Source: Streptomyces cellostaticus (GTDB lineage Bacteria; Actinomycetota; Actinomycetes; Streptomycetales; Streptomycetaceae). From it: a stretch of 64,000 nucleotides of DNA. Below the pieces are notes generated by a model. That model did not search any database. It was not told where the DNA came from and saw only the letters and a list, made by a program, of their open reading frames with translations. Shown here piece by piece: positions 16,374 to 25,891 of the stretch. The stretch lies in NCBI RefSeq assembly GCF_001513965.1, contig NZ_KQ948034.1, positions 37,415-101,414 on the forward strand. The letters run 5' to 3'. Every line of letters begins with the position of its first letter. Positions within the stretch are counted from its first letter, which is position 1. The position numbers and the translations under genes are program-made.

Positions 16374-18002
16374 ATGCATCAGAAAGCCGACCACCGGGTC
16401 CCCGTCCTCATCGTGGGCGGCTCCCTGGTGGGCCTGTCCATGTCCGTGTTCCTGGGCCGTCTCGGTGTGCGGCACATGCTCGTCGAGCGCCACTCCGGGA
16501 CCTCGATCCACCCCCGCGGCCGCGGCAACAACGTGCGGACGATGGAACTGTTCCGGGTGGCCGGCATCGAGCCGGACATCAAGGCGGCGGCCTCACTCCT
16601 CGCGGACAACCACGGCATCCTGCAGACCCCGACCCTCGTCGGCGACGCGGGCGAATGGCTGTTCAAACAGATCGACCCCGGCGGCGGACTCGCCCGGTTC
16701 AGCCCCACCAGCTGGTGCCTGTGCAGCCAGAACGACCTCGAACCCGTCCTCCTCGACAGCGCCCGGGAACTCGGCGGCGACCTGCGCTACTTCCACCGGA
16801 TGGAGTCCTTCGCCCAGGACGCCGACGGAGTGACGGCGACCGTCCTGGACCGCACCACCGAGGAGCGCTGCACCGTCCGCGCGGACTACCTCATCGCCGC
16901 CGACGGCCCCCGCAGCCCCGTCCGCCACGCCCTCGGCATCGGCCAGACGGGCCCCGGCGACCTCTTCGCCAACGTCAGCGTCACCTTCCGCTCCGCCGGA
17001 CTCGCCGAAGTGGTCGGCGACCGCCGCTTCATCTGCTGCTACCTCACCCACCCGGACGCCGACGGCGCCCTGCTCCCCGTCGACAACAAGGAACGCTGGG
17101 TCTTCCACGCCCCCTGGCACCCCGAGCACGGCGAAACCCTGGACGAATTCACCGAGGAACGCCTCCAGCGCCACATCAGCCGGGCCGTGGGCGTCCCCGG
17201 CCTCGACGTGGAAATCACCGGAAAGGCGTCCTGGCGCGCCGCCGAACGGGTCGCCGACCGCTACTCCTCGGGCCGGGTCTTCCTCGCCGGCGACTCCGCC
17301 CACGAGATGTCCCCGACCGGCGCCTTCGGCTCCAACACCGGCATCCAGGACGCCCACAACCTGGCGTGGAAGCTGGCCGCCGTCCTGGCCGGCTGGGCCG
17401 GCCCGGGCCTGCTCGACTCCTACGACACCGAGCGCCGCCCGGTCGCCCTCGCCACCAGCGCCCGCGCCTCCGCCCGCTCCGTCGAACACAGCCACCCCGG
17501 CTTCGCACCCGCCCCCGGCGTCGGCGGCGGCAAGCGCGGCGGCATCCTCAACGTCGTCCTCGGCTACCGCTACCCCCACGGCTCCGGTCCTGAGCAGCCC
17601 GTCGTGCCCGAGGGCCTGAACCTGACCGGCGAGCCCGGCACCCGCGCCCCCCACCTGTGGCTGCGCCGCGCCGGACAGCGCCTGTCCACCCTCGACCTGT
17701 ACGAACGCTCCCTGGTCCTGCTCACCGACGCCCCGGACGACGCGGGCTGGCACGAGGCGGCCCGCCGCATCGCCGACACGGACGGCGTACGGCTCGACGC
17801 CTACCGGATCGGCCCGGGCGCCGACGCGGACCTGACGTACGACACCGAGGACGGCGACTGGGCCAAGCTCCACGGCACCACCGCCGACGGGGCGGTTCTG
17901 GTCCGGCCGGACGGGTTCGTGGCGTGGCGGGCGACGGGAGCCGTACCCGATCCGCAGGAGACGCTGCGGCAGGCGCTCCGGACCCTGCTCCGAACAGCCT
18001 GA
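16374..18002 (+). CDS. whiE-VIII: FAD-dependent aromatic hydroxylase of spore-pigment cluster (whiE ORFVIII-like)
   Basis: A 542-aa class A flavin monooxygenase. The N-terminal motif is VLIVGGSLVGLSMSVFLGRLG; the DG motif is DYLIAADGPRSPVRHALG; the GD motif is GRVFLAGDSAHEMSPTGAFGSNTGIQDAHNLAWKLA. It is followed by the usual thioredoxin-like C-terminal domain (LVRPDGFVAWRATG). It hydroxylates the aromatic intermediate late in pigment formation. ATG 16374 follows GGAGG by 5 nt; the open frame extends further upstream but without a good RBS. Transcribed divergently from whiE-I to VII. Confidence 0.93.
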   Translation: MHQKADHRVPVLIVGGSLVGLSMSVFLGRLGVRHMLVERHSGTSIHPRGRGNNVRTMELFRVAGIEPDIKAAASLLADNHGILQTPTLVGDAGEWLFKQIDPGGGLARFSPTSWCLCSQNDLEPVLLDSARELGGDLRYFHRMESFAQDADGVTATVLDRTTEERCTVRADYLIAADGPRSPVRHALGIGQTGPGDLFANVSVTFRSAGLAEVVGDRRFICCYLTHPDADGALLPVDNKERWVFHAPWHPEHGETLDEFTEERLQRHISRAVGVPGLDVEITGKASWRAAERVADRYSSGRVFLAGDSAHEMSPTGAFGSNTGIQDAHNLAWKLAAVLAGWAGPGLLDSYDTERRPVALATSARASARSVEHSHPGFAPAPGVGGGKRGGILNVVLGYRYPHGSGPEQPVVPEGLNLTGEPGTRAPHLWLRRAGQRLSTLDLYERSLVLLTDAPDDAGWHEAARRIADTDGVRLDAYRIGPGADADLTYDTEDGDWAKLHGTTADGAVLVRPDGFVAWRATGAVPDPQETLRQALRTLLRTA

Positions 18003-18013
18003 CCTGCGCAAAC

Positions 18014-18055
18014 GACGAAGGCCACCCGCACATCGAGGTGCGGGTGGCCTTCGTC
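18014..18055. terminator. Bidirectional terminator between hydroxylase gene and tRNA-Thr
   Basis: Arms GACGAAGGCCACCCGCAC and its complement are perfect over 18 bp with a 6-nt loop. They lie between the convergent whiE-VIII-like gene and the tRNA. Confidence 0.85.
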
Positions 18056-18061
18056 CTGCCG

Positions 18062-18135
18062 AGCCCCCTGTCGGATTCGAACCGACGACCTTCGCTTTAC
18101 AAGAGCGGCGCTCTGACCAGCTGAGCTAAGGAGGC
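18062..18135 (-). tRNA. tRNA-Thr (anticodon TGT)
   Basis: The minus strand folds as a complete 74-nt tRNA: acceptor GCCTCCT pairs with AGGGGGC (one U-G), the D-arm contains AGCTCAGCTGGTCAGAGC, the anticodon loop is CTTGTAA (TGT, reading ACA), and the T-arm contains GGTTCGAATCC. No CCA is encoded. It lies between the pigment cluster and msiK. Its 3' end faces the pigment cluster, so the junction could be an old integration site; no duplicated tRNA fragment was seen. Confidence 0.95.
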
Positions 18136-18351
18136 GTGCACACACCGGGGGTGTGTGCCTGTGCAGTGTACCCACGACCCGGGCGGCCCCTGTCGAAAAT
18201 TTCCGCGAAGTTCACCGGGCTCCAGGTACTGACATACGACGTGAACGCCAGGTACCGTCCTGACCCAGTCCACCCATGTGGACTACACCAACCACCTTCC
18301 TACAACGGATCGTCCGGCACGTTCCTGCCGGTAGAAGGGGGCCCATTCACC

Positions 18352-19488
<1,137 letters not shown>

Positions 19489-19520
19489 GCAGCCTGACCA
19501 GCGCGCATGCGCCCAGGTTG

Positions 19521-19560
19521 ACGAAAGGGGCCCCGCGGACCGCCGCGGGGCCCCTTTCGT
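19521..19560 (+). terminator. Terminator of msiK
   Basis: A near-perfect hairpin (ACGAAAGGGGCCCCGCGG arm, 4-nt loop ACCG) lies 33 bp after the msiK stop. Confidence 0.88.
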
Positions 19561-19696
19561 TGCCGACATATACCCCGGCACAGCGATCATTTCGGGCGGC
19601 GTGCGTCAACCCCTTACCCAGAAAGAGACGTCACTTCATCGCCCATAAGGGTGACTAAATGTCGCCAAATCATCACCGGGCGCTACCCTCACACGC

Positions 19697-20158
19697 GTGA
19701 AGCACTCCACCAACCCTCAGACGCGACGCGGCCATCGGGGCGGCCCTGCCCGCCGGATCGGCCGCACTCTCGCCCTCGTCCTGCCCGTCGTCCTGGTGCT
19801 CTCCGGAACCCTCGCGGTCACCCGGGTCAACTGGACGGGAAGCCCCTCCGGCTCGGTGCTCACCGCCTCGGACGTCTCCTCGGCGGAGGTCTCCAGCAAG
19901 GCGGTCCCCCAGGCCCCCCAGGACGTGCTGCGCGAACAGCTGATGTCCGAGCTGCAGCACAGGAACCCGGGGGTGGTCCTCACCCACCTCCAGGAGGCGG
20001 TCAACGGGCGCCCCTCGCTGGCGAGGCACTGCGCCTCCATCGCCCACGCCCTGGGCAAGGCCGCCGAGCGCATCTACGGCGCCTCGCGCGCCCAGTCGTA
20101 CGCCCGCCCGGTCTGTGACACGTCCTTCGCCTCCGGGGTGCTGGCCGCCCATAGCTAA
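19697..20158 (+). CDS. Hypothetical membrane-anchored protein
   Basis: A 153-aa protein with a basic N-terminus, one transmembrane helix (TLALVLPVVLVLSGTLAV, about residues 25-42) and an extracytoplasmic alpha-helical domain containing two Cys (HCASIAH and PVCDTSF) that could form a disulfide. I do not recognise the family beyond a Streptomyces-type hypothetical. GTG 19697 has a TACCCT element 7 nt upstream, so it is probably leaderless. It stands alone between msiK and the nucleotidyltransferase gene. Confidence 0.6.
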   Translation: MKHSTNPQTRRGHRGGPARRIGRTLALVLPVVLVLSGTLAVTRVNWTGSPSGSVLTASDVSSAEVSSKAVPQAPQDVLREQLMSELQHRNPGVVLTHLQEAVNGRPSLARHCASIAHALGKAAERIYGASRAQSYARPVCDTSFASGVLAAHS

Positions 20159-20242
20159 GCGCGGTTGGGAAGTAGGTAACGGCTCCTTAAGGAGCCCGTT
20201 GCGGTCGGAATCCCGGCCGGGGCGCCACGTACAGTTCGGGGC

Positions 20243-20974
20243 ATGACCCATCCGAACGCGGCGTCGCGCCCCACTCAAGCCGTCGTCCTGGCCGGTGGCC
20301 AGGGCTCACGGCTGCGTCCCTACACCGACGACCGGCCCAAGCCGATGGTCGAGATCCCCGGCACGGGTACTCCGATCATCGGCCACCAGTTGGCCTGGCT
20401 CGCCGAAGAGGGCGTGACGGACGTGGTGGTCTCCTGCGGCCACCTCGCCGAGGTCCTGCAGAAGTGGCTGGACTCGACCGACCTGCCCGTGTCCGTCACC
20501 ACCGTCGTGGAGACCGAGCCCCTCGGCCGCGGCGGCGGCCTCAAGTACGCCGCCGCGCACCTCCCCCGCCCCGACCGGCCCTGGTACGCCACCAACGGCG
20601 ACATCTGGACCCGCTTCTCCCTGCGGGACATGGCCGACTTCCACACCGAGCGGGACGCTGTCGCCACGCTGGCGCTGGCCCGGCCCCGGATTCCCTGGGG
20701 TGCGGTGAAGACGGACGGCTTCGGGCACATCACCGACTTCATCGAGGCGCCGCCGTCCACCTTTGAGATCAACGCGGGTGTGTACGTGTTCACGCCCGAG
20801 TTCGCCTCGATGCTGCCCGAGCGGGGGGATCACGAGCGGACCACGTTTCCCCGGCTGGCCCGGGAGCGGAAGCTGGCGGGGTTCCCCATTCCGCAGGGGG
20901 CTTACTGGCGGGCCATTGACACCGCCAAGGACCTGACTGAAGCGGCTAAGGAATTGGCGGCTTTGGGGCGGTAG
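20243..20974 (+). CDS. Sugar-phosphate nucleotidyltransferase (NDP-sugar pyrophosphorylase)
   Basis: A 243-aa NTP_transferase protein. The signature AVVLAGGQGSRLRPYTDDRPKPMVEIPG is at residues 13-40, with a YATNGDIW metal-binding Asp and the EINAGVYVFTPEFASMLP sugar-binding segment. It is shorter than GlmU/ManC because it lacks a C-terminal beta-helix, and fits monofunctional mannose- or glucose-1-phosphate nucleotidyltransferases. It is single-gene, followed by a dispersed 49-bp repeat and a terminator. An upstream GGCTCCTTAAGGAGCC palindrome (about 20180) may be a terminator of the previous gene. Confidence 0.82.
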   Translation: MTHPNAASRPTQAVVLAGGQGSRLRPYTDDRPKPMVEIPGTGTPIIGHQLAWLAEEGVTDVVVSCGHLAEVLQKWLDSTDLPVSVTTVVETEPLGRGGGLKYAAAHLPRPDRPWYATNGDIWTRFSLRDMADFHTERDAVATLALARPRIPWGAVKTDGFGHITDFIEAPPSTFEINAGVYVFTPEFASMLPERGDHERTTFPRLARERKLAGFPIPQGAYWRAIDTAKDLTEAAKELAALGR

Positions 20975-20998
20975 CCGGGTGCTGGTGGGTGGGGGTTC

Positions 20999-21047
20999 AT
21001 CGCGCCCACGCGGCGGAGCCGCATATTGATACAGCGCCGCGCCCCTT
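20999..21047. repeat. Dispersed intergenic repeat, copy 1
   Basis: About 49 bp built around CACGCGGCGGAGCCGCATAT, then ACAGCGCCGCGCCCCTT. A second copy lies at 61808-61857, also directly 3' of a gene. The GCGGCGGAGCCGC part is palindromic. I know similar intergenic elements to be scattered in other Streptomyces genomes. Confidence 0.85.
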
Positions 21048-21072
21048 GAGTACTCGCAGTCCCGCAAGCCGA

Positions 21073-21105
21073 AAAGGCCCCGTACCTTCCTGGTACGGGG
21101 CCTTT
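21073..21105. terminator. Bidirectional terminator
   Basis: Arms AAAGGCCCCGTACC and GGTACGGGGCCTTT with a 5-nt loop lie between the convergent nucleotidyltransferase and DoxX-like genes. Confidence 0.88.
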
Positions 21106-21120
21106 CCTGTCTGAGGTCGG

Positions 21121-22752
21121 CTATCCCAGCAAACCGCCCACCAACCCCGGCTCGCCGGAGGAGGTGGTGCCCCCTGTCGAGGCGCTGCCGGTGCTGGTCG
21201 GGCCCGCCGTCGTGCTGGGGGCGCCGCCCGTCGGGGAAGAGCGGCGGGGCGGGACCTGGCCCACGGTGCCCTGGGTCTGGCTGGGCGTCGTGGTGGTGGC
21301 GCCGGCGCTGCGGCTCGCACCCGGGGTCGTGGCCGCCCCGGAGGGGCTCGCGCCGGCCGTGGCGCCGCCCGTGGGCGAGCTGGAGGCCGACGGGGCCTTG
21401 CGGTGCCGCTGGCCGGGCTCCTGGGGCACCGGCGAACCGGGCAGGTTGTTGCGGGGGGCCTCGCCGGGGCCGGGGACGACCACGCGGCTGGAGTCGCGTA
21501 CGGCGCCGCCCAGCAGGGAGCCGACAAGCAGGGTCAGGCCGACGGTGACGGCCGTGACGAGGGCGCCGCGGCGCAGGACGTAGCGGCGCAGTTCCCAGAT
21601 CTCGGAGCGGGGGCCGAGCGTGCGCCAGGCGCTGCCCGCGAGGCGGCCGTCGACGGAGTAGACGGGGGCGCCGGCGATGATCAGCGGGGACCAGGCGGCG
21701 AGGTAGATGATGTCGGGGGCGTCGTAGGCGGGGACCGTCTTCCAGCTGACGGTGACGATGAGGGCGGCGGAGAGCAGGGCGCCGACGACCGCGGCGACGC
21801 GCTGCCAGCAGCCGAGGACCGTCAGGACGCCGACGACGACCTGGAGGAAGGCGATGACCAGGCCGGAGCCGACCGGGTGGTGCAGGGCCCACTGATGCAG
21901 CGGCTCGGCGACCTCCCACGGGTGCAGGGTGTTGAGCCACTTGACCATGGAGCCGCGCTTGCCGCCGTCGAAGTAGACGGGGTCGCACAGCTTGCCCATG
22001 CCGGCGTAGATGGAAATGAAGCCGAGGAAGACGCGCAGCGGGAGGAGGACCACGCCGAGGTTCAGTCGGCGGCCCGGGTAGTAGGCGTGCCGGGCCGGGT
22101 CGTCGCCGTGACGGGTCGCGACGCGTTCGCGGAGTTCTTCGGCGGGGTCCTCGTAGTCCTCGTCGTCGTACGACTCGAAGCCGTCGGCCGGGTAGGCCGG
22201 TTCGTCGTAGGCGTCGGAGACCGTGCGCATGTGCGGCAGGAGCCGCGTGCCGTCGTCGGAGGGGGTGCGCTGGTGGCCGACGACGGGGGTCTCGACGGTC
22301 TGGTCGAGGTCGTCGTAGCCATCGCCGTATCCGTCGCCGTAGCCGGTCTCGACGCGCGGGATGACCTGGGTGGCGCCGGATTCGGCGGGCTCGTCGGCGT
22401 GGCGGACGCTGCTGCCCCGTACGGCCTGGAGGAGGCGGTGGGCGCCGGTGTCGTCGGGGGCGGACTTGCCGCTCCACACGACGGGGCGGCGGCGGCCGGG
22501 CGCGGCGGCACCGGCCCGGCCCGCCGTGCCCACGACCGGCATGCGGGCGGTGTCCTGGGTGGCGCTCAGGTGCCGGGCGATCCGCGGGGATTGGCTGCGC
22601 TTCGCCGTCGCGCCCAGCTGCACGCGGAAGCTGGCGTGATTGACGATGACCTGCGCCGGATCGCTCGGCACCTTCACCATGCTCAGCGCGGGAGCGTCGT
22701 CGTATCCCGACGCGCGATCCCCCGGTGGTGTGCGGGGTGTTCTGGTGTCCAC
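21121..22752 (-). CDS. DoxX-like integral membrane protein with disordered N- and C-termini
   Basis: A 543-aa protein. The first ~235 residues are hydrophilic and Asp/Tyr-rich (ETGYGDGYGDGYDD), with no transmembrane segment. A DoxX-type four-helix core follows: LGVVLLPLRVFLGFISIYAGMGKL, VIAFLQVVVGVLTVLG, AAWSPLIIAGAPVYSVDG. One more helix (TAVTVGLTLLVGSLLGGAV) and a Ser/Thr/Pro/Gly-rich C-terminal tail end it. DoxX relatives are linked to quinone or oxidative-stress complexes, but function here is unknown. GTG 22752 is used. It is transcribed away from the rlmB-like gene's stop. Confidence 0.72.
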   Translation of the reverse strand: MDTRTPRTPPGDRASGYDDAPALSMVKVPSDPAQVIVNHASFRVQLGATAKRSQSPRIARHLSATQDTARMPVVGTAGRAGAAAPGRRRPVVWSGKSAPDDTGAHRLLQAVRGSSVRHADEPAESGATQVIPRVETGYGDGYGDGYDDLDQTVETPVVGHQRTPSDDGTRLLPHMRTVSDAYDEPAYPADGFESYDDEDYEDPAEELRERVATRHGDDPARHAYYPGRRLNLGVVLLPLRVFLGFISIYAGMGKLCDPVYFDGGKRGSMVKWLNTLHPWEVAEPLHQWALHHPVGSGLVIAFLQVVVGVLTVLGCWQRVAAVVGALLSAALIVTVSWKTVPAYDAPDIIYLAAWSPLIIAGAPVYSVDGRLAGSAWRTLGPRSEIWELRRYVLRRGALVTAVTVGLTLLVGSLLGGAVRDSSRVVVPGPGEAPRNNLPGSPVPQEPGQRHRKAPSASSSPTGGATAGASPSGAATTPGASRSAGATTTTPSQTQGTVGQVPPRRSSPTGGAPSTTAGPTSTGSASTGGTTSSGEPGLVGGLLG

Positions 22753-22877
22753 ACGTATCTAACCGAGTGACGTGGAGTTAGGACACTGGCGTTTGACCGG
22801 GCGGATGTGTCCGGACCGCGTCAAAGCCGCCCAGAGCGCCGGAATTACCCCGCACGGGTGAGGTTACGGACGTGTGT

Positions 22878-23819
22878 TCAGGGGCGCCGACGGGCCGCCT
22901 CGTACAGCACGATCCCCGCCGCCACACCGGCGTTCAGCGACTCCGCGCCGCCCGGCATCGGGATCCGCACCCGGAAGTCGCAGGTCTCGCCGACCAGGCG
23001 GGACAGGCCCTTGCCCTCGCTGCCGACCACGATCACGACGGGGCCCTGCAGGGCAGCCAGCTCACCGAGTTCGGCCTCGCCGTCGGCGGCCAGGCCGACG
23101 ATCGTGAGGCCGGCCTTCTTGTACGCCTCCAGGGCCCGGGTCAGGTTGGTGGCGCGGGCGACCGGGGTGCGGGCGGCCGTACCGGCGGAGGTCTTCCAGG
23201 CGCCGGCGGTCATACCGGCCGAGCGGCGCTCGGGGACGACGACGCCGTGGCCGCCGAAGGCGGAGACGGAGCGGACGACCGCGCCGAGGTTGCGCGGGTC
23301 GGTGACGCCGTCGAGCGCGACGATCAGCGGGTCCTCGCCCTCGTCGTAGGCGGCTGCGGTGAGGTCCTCCGGGTGCGCGTACTCGTACGGCGGGACCTGC
23401 AGGACCAGGCCCTGGTGGTTCAGGCCGTTGGTCATCCGGTCCAGCTCGGGGCGCGGGGCCTCCATGAGGTTGATGCCGCCGCGCTCGGCGGCGAGCTGGA
23501 GGGCCTCGCGGACGCGCTCGTCGTTGTCGATGAACTGCTGGACGTAGAGGGTGTTCGCGGGCACGCCCTCGCGCAGGGCCTCGACCACCGGGTTGCGGCC
23601 GACGACCAGCTCGGAGGACGACTTGCCGCCGCGGCCCCGGGCCACGGGGCGGCGTACGGCCTGCTTCGCCTTGGCGTTGGCGATGCGGTTCTTCTTGTGA
23701 CCCTTGCGCATCTCGGCGGGCGGGGTCGGACCCTTGCCCTCGAGGCCCTTGCGTCGCTGGCCGCCACTGCCGACCTGCGCGCCCTTCTTGCCGGACATGC
23801 GGCGGTTGTTCGCGGCCAT
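22878..23819 (-). CDS. rlmB: 23S rRNA 2'-O-methyltransferase, TrmH/SpoU family (RlmB-like)
   Basis: A 313-aa SPOUT enzyme. A basic, Gly-rich N-terminal tail (residues 1-70, AANNRRMSGKKGAQVG) precedes the substrate-binding domain (VVGRNPVVEALREG) and the knotted SAM domain with motifs DGVTDPRNLGAVVRS, VIVVGSEGKGLSR and RIPMPGGAESLNAGVAAGI. RlmB methylates G2251 of 23S rRNA. ATG 23819 has an ACAGG RBS. It lies 87 bp downstream of cysS on the same strand, a conserved actinobacterial pairing. Confidence 0.9.
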   Translation of the reverse strand: MAANNRRMSGKKGAQVGSGGQRRKGLEGKGPTPPAEMRKGHKKNRIANAKAKQAVRRPVARGRGGKSSSELVVGRNPVVEALREGVPANTLYVQQFIDNDERVREALQLAAERGGINLMEAPRPELDRMTNGLNHQGLVLQVPPYEYAHPEDLTAAAYDEGEDPLIVALDGVTDPRNLGAVVRSVSAFGGHGVVVPERRSAGMTAGAWKTSAGTAARTPVARATNLTRALEAYKKAGLTIVGLAADGEAELGELAALQGPVVIVVGSEGKGLSRLVGETCDFRVRIPMPGGAESLNAGVAAGIVLYEAARRRP

Positions 23820-23906
23820 GACCTACCTGTCTTCGTGAGTCTTCGTACGTACGTCTTATGCAGTGTGCCGCCCGGAGGGCCGGGCGGCACAATCGATCAA
23901 GGGGGA

Positions 23907-25313
23907 CTAGCGCGGACCCAGGGTCCAGCGCGGTCCCTGCGGGCTGTCCTCGATCACGAGTCCGGCCTGGCTCAGCTGGTCACGGATGGCGTCGGCGGTG
24001 GCCCAGTCCTTGCGGGCGCGGGCGGACTCGCGCTGGTCGAGGACGAGGCGTACGAGGCTGTCGACCACGCCGTGCAGGTCCTCACCGCGGTCGGCGCCCT
24101 CGCCGGTCCAGCGCTCGTCCAGCGGGTCGAGGCCGAGGACGCCGAGCATGGCCCGCACCTCGGCCAGCCGGGCGACGGCCGCGTCCTTGTCGTCGGCGGC
24201 CAGCGCGCTGTTGCCCTGCCGGACGGTGGTGTGCACGACGGCGAGCGCCTGCGGGACGCCCAGGTCGTCGTCCATCGCCTCGGCGAAGGCGGGCGGTACC
24301 TCGGCCGTCGGCTCGACCGTCTTCCCGGTCAGCTCGGTGACGCGCTGCACGAAGCCCTCGATGCGCGCGAACGCCGACTCGGCCTCGCGCAGCGCCTCCT
24401 CGCTGTACTCGATCATCGAGCGGTAGTGCGGGGTGCCGAGGTAGTAGCGGAGCACGATGGGGCGCCAGTGCTTGACCATCTCGGAGACGAGGACGCTGTT
24501 GCCCAGCGACTTCGACATCTTCTCGCCGCTCAGGGTGACCCAGGCGTTGTGCACCCAGTACTTCGCGAAGTCGTCGCCGAACGCCTTGGCCTGGGCGATC
24601 TCGTTCTCGTGGTGCGGGAAGATCAGGTCGAGGCCGCCGCCGTGGACGTCGAAGGCCTCGCCCAGGTACTTGTGCGCCATCGCGGAGCACTCCAGGTGCC
24701 AGCCCGGCCGGCCGCGTCCCCACGGCGTCTCCCAGCTGGGCTCGCCGGGCTTGACGGCCTTCCACAGCGCGAAGTCGCGCCGGTCCCGCTTGCCGGTCTC
24801 GCCCTCGCCCTCGGGCTGGCGCAGGTTGTCCAGCTCCTGGTTGGAGAGCTGGAGGTACTCCGGGAAGGAGCGCACGTCGAAGTAGACGTTGCCGTCGGCG
24901 GCGTAGGCGTGCCCGCGCTCGATGAGCCCGCGCATCATCTCGATCATCTCGGGGACGTGCCCGGTGGCCCGCGGCTCGTACGTCGGGGGCAGGCAGCCGA
25001 GCGCCGTGTAGCCGTCGTCGAACGCGCGCTCGTTCGCGTAGCCGATGGCCCACCAGGGGCGGCCCTGGTCGGCGGCCTTGGCGATGATCTTGTCGTCGAT
25101 GTCGGTGACGTTCCGGACGAACGTCACCTCGTAGCCGCGGTACTCGAACCAGCGGCGCATGATGTCGAAGTTGAGGCCCGAGCGGATGTGCCCGATGTGC
25201 GGTGCGGCCTGCACGGTGGCGCCACACAGGTAGATCGAGACACAACCCGGCTTGATCGGGGCGAAGTCACGGATCTGCCGGGCGCTGGTGTCGTACAGGC
25301 GAATCGTCACCAC
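23907..25313 (-). CDS. cysS: Cysteinyl-tRNA synthetase
   Basis: A 468-aa class I aminoacyl-tRNA synthetase. The Zn-binding/HIGH segment reads YLCGATVQAAPHIGHIRSG, the KMSKS loop is SGEKMSKSLGN, and GWHLECSAMAHKYLGEAFDVHGGG is the cysteine/zinc pocket. The C-terminal DALR-like anticodon domain ends in WATADAIRDQLSQAGLVIEDSPQG. Length and order are normal. GTG 25313 is preceded by TACCCT at 6 nt, giving a leaderless transcript. It may be read with rlmB downstream and lies downstream of ispD-ispF. Confidence 0.95.
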   Translation of the reverse strand: MVTIRLYDTSARQIRDFAPIKPGCVSIYLCGATVQAAPHIGHIRSGLNFDIMRRWFEYRGYEVTFVRNVTDIDDKIIAKAADQGRPWWAIGYANERAFDDGYTALGCLPPTYEPRATGHVPEMIEMMRGLIERGHAYAADGNVYFDVRSFPEYLQLSNQELDNLRQPEGEGETGKRDRRDFALWKAVKPGEPSWETPWGRGRPGWHLECSAMAHKYLGEAFDVHGGGLDLIFPHHENEIAQAKAFGDDFAKYWVHNAWVTLSGEKMSKSLGNSVLVSEMVKHWRPIVLRYYLGTPHYRSMIEYSEEALREAESAFARIEGFVQRVTELTGKTVEPTAEVPPAFAEAMDDDLGVPQALAVVHTTVRQGNSALAADDKDAAVARLAEVRAMLGVLGLDPLDERWTGEGADRGEDLHGVVDSLVRLVLDQRESARARKDWATADAIRDQLSQAGLVIEDSPQGPRWTLGPR

Positions 25314-25396
25314 TCCAGGGTAGTGGGCCGGGCGTAGTGGGTTGCACCGGTCCGGTCACATCCCGGCACCTTCTTCGGGCCGCCTTCGGGCCGTCT

Positions 25397-25891
25397 TCAG
25401 GCCGTGCGGGCCACCAGCGCGGTGGCGACGGCCATCAGTCCTTCACCCCTGCCGGGGAATCCGAGTCCGTCGGTGGTGGCACCGGAGACCGACACGGGGG
25501 CGCCGGCCGCCTCGGTGAGGATCTTCTGGGCCTCGTCCCGGCGCTTGCCGATCTTCGGGCGGGGGCCGACGACCTGGACCGCGATGTTGCCGATGGTGAA
25601 CCCGGCCTCGCGGACGATCCGGGCGGCCTCGGTGAGCAGGGTGACCCCGGAGGCGCCGGACCACTCGGGGCGCCCGGTGCCGAAGTGCTGGCCGAGGTCG
25701 CCGAGCCCGGCGGCGGAGAAGAGCGCGTTGCAGGCGGCGTGCGCGACGACGTCGGCGTCGGAGTGTCCGGCCAGCCCGGCTCCCTCGCCCTCCCACTTCA
25801 GGCCGGCGCACCACAGCTCGCGGCCTTCCTCGAAGGCGTGGATGTCGGTGCCGATGCCGACCTGGGGCAGCAGGGGCCGCTCAGAAGCCAT
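25397..25891 (-). CDS. ispF: 2-C-methyl-D-erythritol 2,4-cyclodiphosphate synthase
   Basis: A 164-aa protein: GIGTDIHAFEEGRELWCAGL with the metal ligands Asp/His, GHSDADVVAHAACNALFSAAGLGDLGQHF with the third His, and EAGFTIGNIAVQVVGPRPKIG. This trimeric MEP-pathway enzyme converts CDP-ME-2-phosphate to the cyclic diphosphate. ATG 25891 overlaps the ispD stop by 11 bp, implying translational coupling; an open frame to 25969 is only extension into ispD. Confidence 0.93.
   Translation of the reverse strand: MASERPLLPQVGIGTDIHAFEEGRELWCAGLKWEGEGAGLAGHSDADVVAHAACNALFSAAGLGDLGQHFGTGRPEWSGASGVTLLTEAARIVREAGFTIGNIAVQVVGPRPKIGKRRDEAQKILTEAAGAPVSVSGATTDGLGFPGRGEGLMAVATALVARTA

Noticed and set aside
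18062..18135. tRNA-Thr as att site for the pigment cluster
   Set aside because: I found no duplicated tRNA 3' fragment on the far side of the cluster near 8.6-9.8 kb.
20306..22477. 723-aa minus-strand open frame across the nucleotidyltransferase and DoxX-like genes
   Set aside because: Spans a terminator and two real genes in other frames; composition is low-complexity Arg/Pro.
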